Notes: a model not told the origin generated them from the letters alone. 64,000 nucleotides of DNA from Bacillota bacterium (GCA_023421075.1 JAEZUM010000051.1:191293-255292), one strand, 5' to 3'. Shown: positions 17,695-27,258, counted from the stretch's first letter. Numbers and translations are program-made.

Positions 17695-17728
17695 TAAAAA
17701 AGACGTGTGAGACAGACAAGATTGATAC

Positions 17729-18045
17729 CTACATTATCGCTAAACTCTTAAGATGCAGTACACCAGCCTTCTTAAGGTTACCCTTTTTACCATCGATGAA
17801 AAAATGAAAATTCCTGCTATTATATACTTGATTTTTCATAGTTGGTCTTCTTTTCTACTCTAATGTGTTGTAATTCCAACAATAAACTTTTCTGCTTTCT
17901 TAAAATCTTTTTTGTTCGGATGTCCTTGGGAAAGCTTACCTATTAGATCACAATGAATTGTATCAGCAAATTGCCGCGCTATTCTATCCGCGTTACCATT
18001 ATAATCGGAACAATAAATAATCAATACCTTATCTCTTATTAATCC
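17729..18045 (-). pseudogene. Decayed flavodoxin-like gene fragment
   Basis: This 657-base gap between genes holds remnants. A minus-strand frame (17860-18045) reads DKVLIIYCSDYNGNADRIAR and onward to a stop, which looks like the first strand, phosphate loop and first helix of a flavodoxin, cut after about 57 residues (flavodoxins have about 140). It has no convincing start. Another 36-codon frame (17729-17839, starting MKNQVYN) follows in a different phase and may be more of the same relic. With the adjacent FNR-type reductase this suggests a former reductase-flavodoxin pair. Frameshift after sequencing error cannot be excluded. Confidence 0.45.
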
Positions 18046-18181
18046 TCACCCATCTTAATATTTCAGATGCAGACAGAATAACAAACGATACTCCAATGTT
18101 ATTTAATAAACTAGTACAAACATTTATTGTAGTCTGAAGTCAAGTACTTACTAATTATATGCACAATTTTATGAGCAACAT

Positions 18182-18228
18182 AAAAAACCTCTCATCTGCT
18201 CCTTATATCCTAAGGAAACAAATGAGAG
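18182..18228 (-). terminator. Intrinsic terminator of the nucleoside operon
   Basis: On the minus strand CTCTCAT..TCCTT pairs with AAGGA..ATGAGAG and is followed by GTTTTTT. It lies about 60 bases after the stop of the last amidohydrolase gene of the operon. Confidence 0.8.
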
Positions 18229-18286
18229 TTTTTCAGAGCTATGTGAAACTAGTGTTATCCTGTTTTCGAAGAGAAGACTATTAGAA

Positions 18287-19672
18287 TTAGAAATATCCCT
18301 TAAATTCATCTCTGATTACTCTTGTACATATCTCTTCTCCTTGTCTTGCGAGCTTTTGCTCATCAACACCAGTCAAGTGTCCTGCTTCGTATACCACTTT
18401 TCCGTTGATGATTGTCATCCAGACATTTCCGGTTACTCCAAGACCCGCCAGTATATTTTTGGGATCATGCAACGCACCGGTCAGTTCCAGGACACTGGTA
18501 TCAATCATAAATAAGTCCGCGGCCTTACCAACCTCCAGTGAGCCGATATCCTTCCGTCCCAAGGTGTTTGCTCCGTTAATAGTCGCAACCTTGAGCATAT
18601 CATATGGTGAGACACAACCTCCGCGACTTTTACTGTGATAAGCTTGCATAAGGTATGCCATACGCAAGGAATCTAACATATTAGATCCGTCATTGGTTGC
18701 AGAACCATCCACACCGAGACTGACCAATACTCCTTTCTTCTGTAAGCCCTTGATATCAAGGATCGGAAAACCACCAAGTATTGCGGGGGCAGGACAATGA
18801 GATATTCCTGTACCGGTCTTGGCCATGAACTGATATTCCTCCTGGTCAATCTCCCATCCATGAGCGATCCATACATCGGAGCCGACAAAACCGATATCCC
18901 TGCACCATTCAAGACTGGTTTTACCATAACGTTGCTTAATAATGCTTCTGTCACCTTCATATAGATGTGTGTGAAGATGAACCCCTTTGTCTCTTGCCAG
19001 GGCAACCGACTCGGTAAAGGTATCCTGATAACTGTTGATCGGCTGACAGGGAGCTACAACTATCTGTCTCATGGAGAATGGCTTCGGATCGTGATATAAC
19101 ATGATGATCCGTTCGCAATCTTTTATAAACTCATCGGTCGTTTCCAGCATTCCGTCCGGTATGGTACTTCCTTCTGATCTTGGAAGAGTATTGGTTCCTC
19201 TTCCTGCATGATAACGAATACCAAGCAACTCTGCCGCCTCCATCTGACGATCCACAAGGTTCTTGCCCGATACCTTGGTATAACAATACTGATGATCAAA
19301 GGCGCAGGTACATCCATGTTTTACCAGATCCGCCATTGCGGTCAGGGAGGAATAATAGATTACTTCTTCGTTGATCTTCTGAAAAATAGGATATATTTTA
19401 TCCAGCCAATCTACCACAAGCATGTTGGGATAATCAATGGAAATCATGTTTCTGACAAAGGTTTGAAAAAAATGATGATGCGTATTGATCAATCCGGGAT
19501 AAATGAATTTATCTTTTGCATGAATGACAGTATGTACCTCTGCTTCTATGCCTTTCCCGATCTGTATGATGGAAGGGCCTTCAATCAGCATATCTGCATC
19601 ATAATATACCTGATCAGATCCATCGCAGGTTACTATGGCTTTCGCATTTTTTATAAGAATCCTATCGTTCAT
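18287..19672 (-). CDS. Amidohydrolase/deaminase, SsnA/AtzA type, 8-oxoguanine deaminase-like
   Basis: 461 residues of the metal-dependent amidohydrolase superfamily (COG0402). Metal ligands are visible: THHHFF near 66, HTHLYE (about 235), AHGWE (about 275) and GVDGSATND (about 320). It is a distant paralogue of the second amidohydrolase gene of this operon and shares its layout (NTHHH, GCT-CAFDH, HTHL, VDGSA). Such enzymes hydrolyse exocyclic amines of purines or related heterocycles; the base is not decided by sequence. Its GTNTLPRSEG segment differs from the RGSMSLS of the paralogue, hinting at another substrate. It is the last gene of the operon, 16 bases after the nucleoside hydrolase, with RBS GGAGG. 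Confidence 0.85.
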   Translation of the reverse strand: MNDRILIKNAKAIVTCDGSDQVYYDADMLIEGPSIIQIGKGIEAEVHTVIHAKDKFIYPGLINTHHHFFQTFVRNMISIDYPNMLVVDWLDKIYPIFQKINEEVIYYSSLTAMADLVKHGCTCAFDHQYCYTKVSGKNLVDRQMEAAELLGIRYHAGRGTNTLPRSEGSTIPDGMLETTDEFIKDCERIIMLYHDPKPFSMRQIVVAPCQPINSYQDTFTESVALARDKGVHLHTHLYEGDRSIIKQRYGKTSLEWCRDIGFVGSDVWIAHGWEIDQEEYQFMAKTGTGISHCPAPAILGGFPILDIKGLQKKGVLVSLGVDGSATNDGSNMLDSLRMAYLMQAYHSKSRGGCVSPYDMLKVATINGANTLGRKDIGSLEVGKAADLFMIDTSVLELTGALHDPKNILAGLGVTGNVWMTIINGKVVYEAGHLTGVDEQKLARQGEEICTRVIRDEFKGYF

Positions 19673-19688
19673 ATAAACCTCCGATTGA

Positions 19689-20636
19689 TTACTGCATTAC
19701 TGATAAAATTCTTCGAACAGCACTGTCCGAATCTACTTTCGAACAGAACAGAATTTCTTCATGTGTGTAATCTGATACAAAACGTTCGTCAGTTTTTATC
19801 ATACCTCGAAATTCCTCCTGTTCATGCTCTACTCGCGCACGGATGAAGCGGTACTCACCCAAGGAAGGATTCTCTGCCAATATCATGGCAAGAGGATCAT
19901 GTACAACACACCGGTCTACACACCCCATGGTGTCATAGTAGAATTTGAAATAAACCTTTAGTGCTGATTGCATATAATTCACTATTGGCAGATTATCCTT
20001 TGAACAATACTTCTCGAGCAGCTTCAGATCTTCTCCTGTAATAAATGTCTCGGTCGTAACATCCAGTCCTACTAACATCATGTGAAAGCCTGCCTTTACC
20101 ACCATATCAGAGGCTAAAGCATCTCCATAAATATTAGCTTCGGCATAGGCAGATATATTACCGGACTTTTGTAAGCAGCCGCCCATTGCAACTACACTTT
20201 TTACTTTATAAGGAAGTCTTGGGTCCTTCATTAGTGCTTTTGCCAGATTGGTCAGTCTTCCCAATGTAACAATAATCAGATCTCCGTTCAGTTCCTCCGC
20301 TTTACGAAGGATGAAATCCCAAGCCGGCTCTTCTAATACGCTCTGATCTGAGGGAGGTAATACAACGTTCCCAATTCCGTTGTCACCATGGATGTGAACT
20401 GGAGGTTCCTCGATTTCTCCGCTTAAGGGCTGCTCCGCTCCGATGGCAACGGGTACCTCATAGCCGGGGTCAGCAAGCTTAATCAAACGCAAAGAATTCT
20501 CGGCAGCCTGCTTAGCAGATGTGTTACCGAAGCCTGTTGTAATTCCTTCCACATGAATATTCTTATTTTTTAGTGCATATAGGATTGCAATCGAATCATC
20601 AATTCCAGTATCACAATCGATTAAAATATGTCTCAT
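19689..20636 (-). CDS. Inosine/uridine-preferring nucleoside hydrolase family
   Basis: 315 residues. Nucleoside hydrolases cleave the N-glycosidic bond of ribonucleosides with water. The calcium-binding aspartate cluster DCDTGIDD is at the N-terminus, then HGDNGIGN (about 83), the substrate region NISAYAEANIYGDALA (about 156-171) and the catalytic His in VVHDPLA (about 233). Start at 20636: the ATG follows AGAGAGGA and sits one base after the stop of the ribokinase-like gene, so translation is coupled. Together with a phosphorylase in the same operon it gives two ways of splitting imported nucleosides. Confidence 0.92.
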   Translation of the reverse strand: MRHILIDCDTGIDDSIAILYALKNKNIHVEGITTGFGNTSAKQAAENSLRLIKLADPGYEVPVAIGAEQPLSGEIEEPPVHIHGDNGIGNVVLPPSDQSVLEEPAWDFILRKAEELNGDLIIVTLGRLTNLAKALMKDPRLPYKVKSVVAMGGCLQKSGNISAYAEANIYGDALASDMVVKAGFHMMLVGLDVTTETFITGEDLKLLEKYCSKDNLPIVNYMQSALKVYFKFYYDTMGCVDRCVVHDPLAMILAENPSLGEYRFIRARVEHEQEEFRGMIKTDERFVSDYTHEEILFCSKVDSDSAVRRILSVMQ

Positions 20637-20637
20637 A

Positions 20638-21540
20638 TTAATCCTCTCTTTCGAAAAAAAATAAACCAACCTCTTCCTTCGTCGGGATGGAAACTCCTGC
20701 TCCCTCCCGGGTCACTGCGATCGCAGAGGCTTTTGCTGCCTGATCTAACGCTTTCCTAGTCGGTTCACCAACTATAATTGCGCCAATAAAGAAGCCTGTA
20801 AAGGTATCACCTGCGGCAGTGGTATCCACTGCTTTTACTTTATATATCGATTGATGCAATAAAACTTCGTTATCTTTATATATGGATCCTTTTTCTCCGA
20901 GTGTCAGTATAATTTTTGCTTTCGGGTACACTTCACCAAGCTTTTCGATCAGATTATCATTTACTTTCGTACAGCCGCTGAGCTCCATACCCTCAACCTC
21001 GTTCAGAATAAAATAATCCACCAGATGCAAGGGGTATGTTGCTATTTTACTGTTCATCGGAGACGGATTGAAAACGATCTTCATTCCCTTTTCATGAGCC
21101 TTGTTCATTATATAACCGATTTCACTGATTTCATTTTGAAGTATCAGATAATCATCCTTGTCAAAATGTACTAAGGTTTCCTCTATCTCCTGCCTGGTTA
21201 TACTTTGATTGGCTCCTCCGTATAACAGAATGCAATTATCGCCACTGGCTGCTTTTTGAATAATTGCATGACCGCTGGAGCCCGACTTCTTCTTTACGTA
21301 GTCCGTATTTACTCCGGATTGATTCAACATTTCAAGTAACATCTCGGAATCATTCTCACCGACAGCACCAGCATGCCAGACTTCGGCACCGCTTTTTTGT
21401 AAGGCAATGGATTGATTCAGACCTTTGCCACCGCAAAACAGCTCCAGTTTCTGAGAGTCTAAAGTCTCGCCGGCTCTTACAAAATGGTCAACATAATATA
21501 CATAATCGATATTTAAAGAACCATAGTTTAATACTTTCAT
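20638..21540 (-). CDS. Ribokinase-like PfkB-family sugar kinase
   Basis: 300 residues. PfkB signature 1 is GGKGLNQSIAL (about 37) and signature 2 is DTTAAGDTFTGFFIGA (about 240), which contains the catalytic Asp. The start NYGSLNIDYVYYVDHFVRAGET is typical of ribokinase and adenosine kinase relatives. In this operon it probably phosphorylates ribose released by the nucleoside hydrolase, feeding ribose 5-phosphate to central metabolism; a nucleoside kinase role is the alternative. RBS AAAGGAGTG. The stop overlaps the ribosome binding site of the nucleoside hydrolase. Confidence 0.92.
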   Translation of the reverse strand: MKVLNYGSLNIDYVYYVDHFVRAGETLDSQKLELFCGGKGLNQSIALQKSGAEVWHAGAVGENDSEMLLEMLNQSGVNTDYVKKKSGSSGHAIIQKAASGDNCILLYGGANQSITRQEIEETLVHFDKDDYLILQNEISEIGYIMNKAHEKGMKIVFNPSPMNSKIATYPLHLVDYFILNEVEGMELSGCTKVNDNLIEKLGEVYPKAKIILTLGEKGSIYKDNEVLLHQSIYKVKAVDTTAAGDTFTGFFIGAIIVGEPTRKALDQAAKASAIAVTREGAGVSIPTKEEVGLFFFERED

Positions 21541-21565
21541 ACTCTACACTCCTTTGGGCGTTCTG

Positions 21566-22921
21566 CTATTTCTTGATAAATTCTTGAAAGCAAGAATCTG
21601 CTTCATACTGGGTCTTTTCTTCATCTATTGTTACTAAATGGCCTTTTTGTACAACAATTCTGCCATTGACTACCGTATAATCTACCGCACCCTTCAGTCC
21701 GACCGTTGCGAGAACAGATTTGGGATCTACCATGGCACCGACGAGTTCAAATCTCTTCGTATCAACCAGGAAGAAATCCGCTGCTTTACCGATCTCTAAG
21801 GAACCGATATCATCTCTTCCTAACAGCTTTGCACCACCTACGGTCGCAATTTTTAATATATCATATCCGGTAGGAGCACTGTGTCCATATTGCAGGCGAT
21901 GCAGCAGATAGCCGGTTCTTATTTCTTCCAGAAGATTGGAACCATCGTTGCTGGCACTGCCATCAACCGCAAGCCCAACGGGGACTCCAAGCTTAAGCAT
22001 CTCCGGAATTCTTGCAACTCCGGAAGACAATTTCATATTTGATACAGGACAATGAGCCACACCGGTCTGTGTTTTTGCAAGCATGCGAAGCTCACCGTCA
22101 TTAAAATGAATCCCATGAGCATACCAGACATCACTGCCGATCCAGCCAAGGCTCTCCATATACTCCAGTGGCCTCATGCCATATGTTTCCAGGGTGAAAT
22201 TCTCTTCATCCTTTGTTTCGGCCAGATGGGTATGAAGACGTACTCCAAGACTTCTGGCAAGCTTTGCTGACTCCTTCATGAGGTCCGGTGTAACACTAAA
22301 GGGAGAACAGGGAGCCAAAGCTACCCGGTGCATCGAATAACAACTATCATCATGGAACTTTTCCACCAGCCGTGCAGAATCCCTTAATATAGAATCTGTT
22401 GTCTGCACTACCGTATCCGGCGGCAATCCTCCATCCTTTTTGCTAAGTGACATACTGCCTCTGGACACATGCATACGGATTCCAAGCTCATCAGCCGCAG
22501 CAAACTGGGTCTCAATCATCTCATTTCTTCCTTCCGGAAACACATAGTGATGATCGAAACAGGTAGTACATCCATTTTTCATTAATTCTCCCATACCAAG
22601 CAGAGAGGTGGAACGAATCACCCTTTCGTCTATGTTCTTCCATAACTCATAAAGTGTGATCAGCCAGGGGAACAGCTCCATGGATTGAACCTGGGGTAGG
22701 TTACGTGTGAAGATCTGGTACAAATGATGATGTGTGTTCACAAGTCCGGGATACATACATAAATCGGTTCCGTCTATGACAGTATCAGCAATCCACTTTT
22801 TGTCACTGATATCGATAATGACTCCGTTCTCTATATACATATTAATATTGGTCAGTACCCTGTCCTTCGGATCACAGGAAACCATATATTTTATATTTTT
22901 GATGTAAAGGGAATTATTCAT
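21566..22921 (-). CDS. 8-oxoguanine deaminase-like amidohydrolase
   Basis: About 451 residues. It matches the 8-oxoguanine deaminase group of COG0402 closely in its landmarks: NTHHHLYQIFTRNLP, GCTTCFDHHYVFPEG, RGSMSLSKKDGGLPPD, LAPCSPFSVTPDLM, HTHLAETKDEENF, ETYGMRPLEYMESLGW and VDGSASNDGSN. His, His, His and Asp metal ligands are all present. The characterised reaction converts 8-oxoguanine to uric acid and ammonia; isoguanine or related bases are alternatives. The start at 22921 follows AGTGAGGT, which contains the stop of the phosphorylase gene. It has a second, more divergent paralogue at the end of the operon. Confidence 0.87.
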   Translation of the reverse strand: MNNSLYIKNIKYMVSCDPKDRVLTNINMYIENGVIIDISDKKWIADTVIDGTDLCMYPGLVNTHHHLYQIFTRNLPQVQSMELFPWLITLYELWKNIDERVIRSTSLLGMGELMKNGCTTCFDHHYVFPEGRNEMIETQFAAADELGIRMHVSRGSMSLSKKDGGLPPDTVVQTTDSILRDSARLVEKFHDDSCYSMHRVALAPCSPFSVTPDLMKESAKLARSLGVRLHTHLAETKDEENFTLETYGMRPLEYMESLGWIGSDVWYAHGIHFNDGELRMLAKTQTGVAHCPVSNMKLSSGVARIPEMLKLGVPVGLAVDGSASNDGSNLLEEIRTGYLLHRLQYGHSAPTGYDILKIATVGGAKLLGRDDIGSLEIGKAADFFLVDTKRFELVGAMVDPKSVLATVGLKGAVDYTVVNGRIVVQKGHLVTIDEEKTQYEADSCFQEFIKK

Positions 22922-22929
22922 AATAGACC

Positions 22930-23700
22930 TCACTTCGATTCCGTTTCAAAACGATAGATTGCTTCTAATACAACTCTGATCTCATCATCCCAGCCGATCG
23001 TAAGTCCTGTATTTTCTTTCTCATATATTACATTGCCGGTAACGATATTACCGGATACTGCGCAGATCATGGCAGCCCTTACCTTTCTTCGGTGACAGAC
23101 AGTATACAGCGCTGAGCTTTCCATCTCAACATTTAAGCAGCCAAGCTTAGACAGCTTCTCGATCCATTCCTCGGTCTCACCATAGAATGCATCATCGGAA
23201 GCATTAATTCCGTATAGAACCTTACCGGAGATCTCTTGATCCATGGCCTTTGCCGTATCAATCAGCGTACGGGTCAGGTCAAAATCCGGAACAGCCGGGA
23301 AACAATCCGGAACATAGAACCTGGAGGTCCCTTCATTCTTCATCGAACCTGTTGAAATGATCAGGTCTCCGATGTCGATTCCTTCCTGAAGTGCCGCACT
23401 GCTACCGATGCGAATCAGACATTCTGCACCGATATTGATGAGTTCTTCTGCTGCAATGGCTGTTGAGGGACATCCCATTCCTGTGGAGGTGACGGATATC
23501 TTTACTCCCTTATAATAGCCGGTAAAGGTACGATGCTCTCTATGATCAGCAACCAGCCTTGCATCATCAAGATATTTTGCTACACGGTCCGAACGTGCGG
23601 GATCACCGGGCAGTAATACATATTTACCGATATCTCCGGGCTGCAGATGGATATGGTATTGTCTTTTTCCTATGGTTCTTTCCTCTTTATTTAACGACAC
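22930..23700 (-). CDS. Nucleoside phosphorylase, NP-I family (Udp/DeoD-like)
   Basis: 256 residues. Family marks are VLLPGDPARSDRVAKYL (phosphate site), TSTGMGCPSTAIAAEEL, LIRIGSSAAL and the ribose-binding NVEMESSALY. The reaction splits a nucleoside with phosphate into base and (deoxy)ribose 1-phosphate. Where DeoD purine phosphorylases have a catalytic Asp in VSD, this protein has VSGN, and the uridine-specific Q-x-R motif of E. coli Udp is not obvious, so the base is open. GTG start at 23700 with AAGGAGG nine bases before, overlapping the permease gene by 14 bases. Confidence 0.88.
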   Translation of the reverse strand: MSLNKEERTIGKRQYHIHLQPGDIGKYVLLPGDPARSDRVAKYLDDARLVADHREHRTFTGYYKGVKISVTSTGMGCPSTAIAAEELINIGAECLIRIGSSAALQEGIDIGDLIISTGSMKNEGTSRFYVPDCFPAVPDFDLTRTLIDTAKAMDQEISGKVLYGINASDDAFYGETEEWIEKLSKLGCLNVEMESSALYTVCHRRKVRAAMICAVSGNIVTGNVIYEKENTGLTIGWDDEIRVVLEAIYRFETESK

Positions 23701-24625
23701 TCTGTAATGCCTCCTTATCCTTCTTCTTATGCCTGTTTATTTTCTGAATGGAGTATGCACTAATACCCAGAATTGTCGCAGCATAGGGCAGCATCTGAAT
23801 AAATTCAGTTGGTATGCTCAGCATCTGCAGAATATTGGATAATCCGTCAAAGAAAGAGAATACTCCTGCAGAGATCAAGACACCGATCGGTGTCGCCTGA
23901 CCCATAGCACAGGCAGCTAATGCGATAAATCCACGTCCGGCAACCATACCTCTGGTGAACATGGTCAGATAGCCCATGGATAAGTACATACCACCCAGAC
24001 CTGCTAAGATACCACATAAGAGAATTGCCATAAAACGAATTTTAATTACGTTTAATCCAACACTGGCAGCAGCATGTGCATTTTCACCGACAGCACGAAT
24101 TCTGAGTCCCATGGGCATCTTATATAAGAAGATGAAAAGTAAGATGACCATAAGGATTGCAAAATAAGTAAGCAGATTATGTCCGGATATAACATCCCCG
24201 AGGACGGGGATATCTTTAATGATCGGAATCTGTATATTAGGGAAAGCATAACTTTTTAAGGATGAGCTGGAGCCCTTTTCACCGGTTGCAAGCTGTAACA
24301 GAAATACGGTCAGACCTCCTGCGATTGTATTGATCGCCGTACCGCAAAGTACTGCATTTGCCTTCAATACCAGATGAAAATATGCGAATATGACACTAAC
24401 AATAAGAGCTGACCCAATACCGGCTAAGATTCCCCAGAATAAGTTCCCGCCAAACGCGCTTCCAAGAACACCTGCTAATGCAGAGATTAACATAATACCT
24501 TCCAATCCAAGATTAACAACACCGGATTGCTGGCTTATTACTGCACCCAAAGCACAAAGTAATATTGGAGTGGCAACACGAATCCACATAAATAGAAAGT
24601 CAATAATAAAGGAATAGTTAAGCAT
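23687..24625 (-). CDS. Nucleoside ABC transporter permease (YufQ/NupC-like)
   Basis: About 312 residues, strongly hydrophobic with roughly eight or more membrane segments. It belongs to the BPD_transp_2 permease family used by BMP-dependent nucleoside importers (SGVVNLGLEGIMLISALAGV near the start is characteristic). It forms the membrane channel with the permease encoded just upstream and the double ATPase. Start chosen at 24625, nine bases after GAGGAG; the start overlaps the stop of the previous permease gene by eight bases (ATGCTTAA), and the same arrangement recurs at the next boundary upstream. Confidence 0.92.
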   Translation of the reverse strand: MLNYSFIIDFLFMWIRVATPILLCALGAVISQQSGVVNLGLEGIMLISALAGVLGSAFGGNLFWGILAGIGSALIVSVIFAYFHLVLKANAVLCGTAINTIAGGLTVFLLQLATGEKGSSSSLKSYAFPNIQIPIIKDIPVLGDVISGHNLLTYFAILMVILLFIFLYKMPMGLRIRAVGENAHAAASVGLNVIKIRFMAILLCGILAGLGGMYLSMGYLTMFTRGMVAGRGFIALAACAMGQATPIGVLISAGVFSFFDGLSNILQMLSIPTEFIQMLPYAATILGISAYSIQKINRHKKKDKEALQSVVK

Positions 24626-25706
24626 TCGTTTCATCTCCTCTCATCACAGCTTCAGATTTTGCAGCTTTTACAATCATCTTCTGCTTCCACTTGTTCAGAA
24701 GTGCTTCTGCTGCAATCATCAGGATAATTACACCTTGAATGATGACTACCACGTCACTGCTTACATCACTGTTTCTAGCCATGATATTGGCACCGACATT
24801 TAAATAACCGATGAAAAGTGCAGCGATCGGTACCATCAGCGGATTATTTCTCGCCAGAAGGGCTACTGCGATTCCTGTCCAGCCGTAACCGGGTGAGGAG
24901 GTCCATTTGAAACGATCATACATTCCTAACAGTTCTGCAGCACCTCCGATACCGGCAATGGATCCGGCGATAATCTGTGCTAAGATCATGATCTTTGTGA
25001 CCTTAATACCGGAGTAATTAGCAAAAGAAGTATTATCACCGGTAATCCGCAGCTTCATTCCAAAGGTTGTTCGATACAATAACAGATAGACTAAGATACA
25101 CAGGATGATCGCCAATACGATCCCAAAATGAATTCTGGTTCCCTTGATCAAGGTCGGAAACATAGCTGTATCAAGAAATAGACGGGAAGCCACACTTGAA
25201 CTATTCATCTCGCGAAAAAAATAGTTAAGTATATATACAGTAAAAAATACTACAATGTAATTCAACATCAACGAGGTTACTACTTCGGACACCTGCCATT
25301 TCACTTTAAGAAAGGCCGGAATAAAAGCGACTGCTGCTCCTAATCCACCTGCTACGATCAACGCAACAATCGGATGGATTCCTGCAGGCAGCGGTACGGA
25401 AATCGCAATGATCATCGCGCCAAGCGTTCCAATAAAGAAGGCTCCTTCTGTTATCATGGAAAATTGTCCAGCTCCAAAGATTAAGATAACCGCAATCGCA
25501 GTAAACATCAAAGGTGACGCTGCTTCGACGATATTTCCAATTCGTCTTAGCGAGGTAAACGGTCCGACAAAAAAATTATAAAAGGCATTCAGTGGGTCGG
25601 AGCTCGTTCCGAATACAATCAGAATGACTAGACCGCAGGCAACTAAGATAGTTAGTGCCAGCTTTGAAAGATCAACGATCAATCGAATTCGTTTATTACT
25701 ATCCAT
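24618..25706 (-). CDS. Nucleoside ABC transporter permease (YufP/NupB-like)
   Basis: 362 residues, hydrophobic throughout, with an N-terminal basic segment (SNKRIRLIVDLSK) and many membrane helices. It belongs to the same BPD_transp_2 family as the next gene; FGAGQFSMITEGAFFIGTLGAM resembles the conserved region of such permeases. Usually one longer and one shorter permease occur together, as here. The start overlaps the stop of the ATPase gene by eight bases (ATGGATAG) with GGAGG before it. Confidence 0.92.
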   Translation of the reverse strand: MDSNKRIRLIVDLSKLALTILVACGLVILIVFGTSSDPLNAFYNFFVGPFTSLRRIGNIVEAASPLMFTAIAVILIFGAGQFSMITEGAFFIGTLGAMIIAISVPLPAGIHPIVALIVAGGLGAAVAFIPAFLKVKWQVSEVVTSLMLNYIVVFFTVYILNYFFREMNSSSVASRLFLDTAMFPTLIKGTRIHFGIVLAIILCILVYLLLYRTTFGMKLRITGDNTSFANYSGIKVTKIMILAQIIAGSIAGIGGAAELLGMYDRFKWTSSPGYGWTGIAVALLARNNPLMVPIAALFIGYLNVGANIMARNSDVSSDVVVIIQGVIILMIAAEALLNKWKQKMIVKAAKSEAVMRGDETNA

Positions 25707-27258
25707 ATATTACCTCCTTAATCTCATCATCGGATTGCTTGTCAATACCGAGCATATACCCTCCGAGCTGCAACTCCGTTATCTTGGAAGCGTCGGGAAA
25801 ATAAGCAACAATCTTACCATCATGAAGAACGATGATACTATCCGATAAGCCCAATACCTCATTTAGATCAGAACTGATTAATAATACCGCTTTTCCTTCA
25901 TCACGCATATCGATCAGACGTCTACGGATGAATTCAGTTGCTCCTACGTCAACACCTCTGGTCGGCTGGTCTGCAATAATTACTTTCGGATCACTGGATA
26001 GCTCTCTTGCCAGAACGGCCTTTTGAATATTGCCGCCGGACAGACTGTCAATGCGTACGTCCTGGTTCTTACATAGGATATGATATTGCTTAACCATGTC
26101 CAAACCATACTGCTTGATCTTCTTTCTGTTGATGAAACCAAATCTGGAGAATTTGGAATCAGATATCTTATTCGACAATGTATTCTCTGTGATCGACAGG
26201 GACGGTGCAACTCCGGTTGTCATACGATCCTCTGGTATATGTGATACAGCGAGATCTCTGATATTACTTACGCTCAAATTCTTAATTTCCGAATCGCAGA
26301 TATGTATGGAACCGGAATTAAATTTTCTAAGCCCAGTCAATGCCTCTACCAGTTCTGCCTGTCCGTTGCCCTCTACTCCGGCTATGCCAAGGATCTCACC
26401 CTCTCGTAAAGAAAAGGACATTTGATTCACGTAGGGCTTTTCGGTATCACTGAGAATCACAAGATCCTTTACATTAATCACCGATTTACCGGCCTTTACA
26501 GGAGACTTTTCAATATCCAGTATAACATCTCTTCCGACCATCAGCTTTGAGATATCCTGCTCGGAAACATCACTGACATTATATACACCCATCGATCTGC
26601 CGCGACGTATAATAGAAATACGATCACATAGTTCCTTAACCTCATTCAGCTTATGGGAAATAAAGATAATCGTATAACCACAATCTCGTAACCGTTTTAA
26701 TTCCTCGAATAATTCGGTTGTTTCCTGAGGGGTCAATACCGCAGTAGGCTCGTCCAGAATAAGGATCTTGGCACCACGATACAGAGCTTTTAATATCTCA
26801 ACCTTTTGTTTCTGACCAACGGTTAAATCGGATATCTTTTTCGTCGGGTCAATTTTCAGATTAAATTTTTCTCCGATCTCTCCAACTTGCTTGATCGCTT
26901 CCTTCAAATTAATCAAGATACCCTTTTTAAGCTCTGAGCCCAGGATTACATTCTCAGCAACAGTAAGTGAAGAAACCAGCATGAAATGCTGATGAACCAT
27001 TCCGATTCCAAGCTTAATCGCTAACTGGGAGGATGTGATATCCGTCTTTATGCCGTTGATGTAAATGTCACCTGAAGTTGGTTGTTCTTCTCCAAAGATA
27101 ATCTTCATTAACGTTGATTTACCGGCTCCGTTTTCTCCGGATAAAGCGTGAATCTCTCCATAATTAATAGAGAAATTAATCCCGTTATTTGCAACAACGC
27201 CGTTAGGATAAACCTTAACAATGTTCTCCATTCGTAATGCTTCTGATTTTTTTTCCAT
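25699..27258 (-). CDS. Nucleoside ABC transporter ATPase, two nucleotide-binding domains (NupA/YufO-like)
   Basis: 519 residues with two fused ABC domains. The first has Walker A GENGAGKST, Q-loop MVHQHFM, signature LTVGQKQKVEIL and Walker B KILILDEPTAVLT. The second has an altered Walker A (GVEGNGQAE), signature LSGGNIQKAVLARE and VIIADQPTRGVDVGA. This pattern is normal for sugar and nucleoside importers of this class. It powers the two permeases encoded next. RBS AAGGAG. A stem-loop (27331-27380) lies between it and the binding-protein gene. Confidence 0.95.
   Translation of the reverse strand: MEKKSEALRMENIVKVYPNGVVANNGINFSINYGEIHALSGENGAGKSTLMKIIFGEEQPTSGDIYINGIKTDITSSQLAIKLGIGMVHQHFMLVSSLTVAENVILGSELKKGILINLKEAIKQVGEIGEKFNLKIDPTKKISDLTVGQKQKVEILKALYRGAKILILDEPTAVLTPQETTELFEELKRLRDCGYTIIFISHKLNEVKELCDRISIIRRGRSMGVYNVSDVSEQDISKLMVGRDVILDIEKSPVKAGKSVINVKDLVILSDTEKPYVNQMSFSLREGEILGIAGVEGNGQAELVEALTGLRKFNSGSIHICDSEIKNLSVSNIRDLAVSHIPEDRMTTGVAPSLSITENTLSNKISDSKFSRFGFINRKKIKQYGLDMVKQYHILCKNQDVRIDSLSGGNIQKAVLARELSSDPKVIIADQPTRGVDVGATEFIRRRLIDMRDEGKAVLLISSDLNEVLGLSDSIIVLHDGKIVAYFPDASKITELQLGGYMLGIDKQSDDEIKEVIYG

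Noticed and set aside
19208..19846. 212-codon plus-strand frame
   Set aside because: It runs opposite the amidohydrolase and nucleoside hydrolase genes and has no ribosome binding site or family motif.
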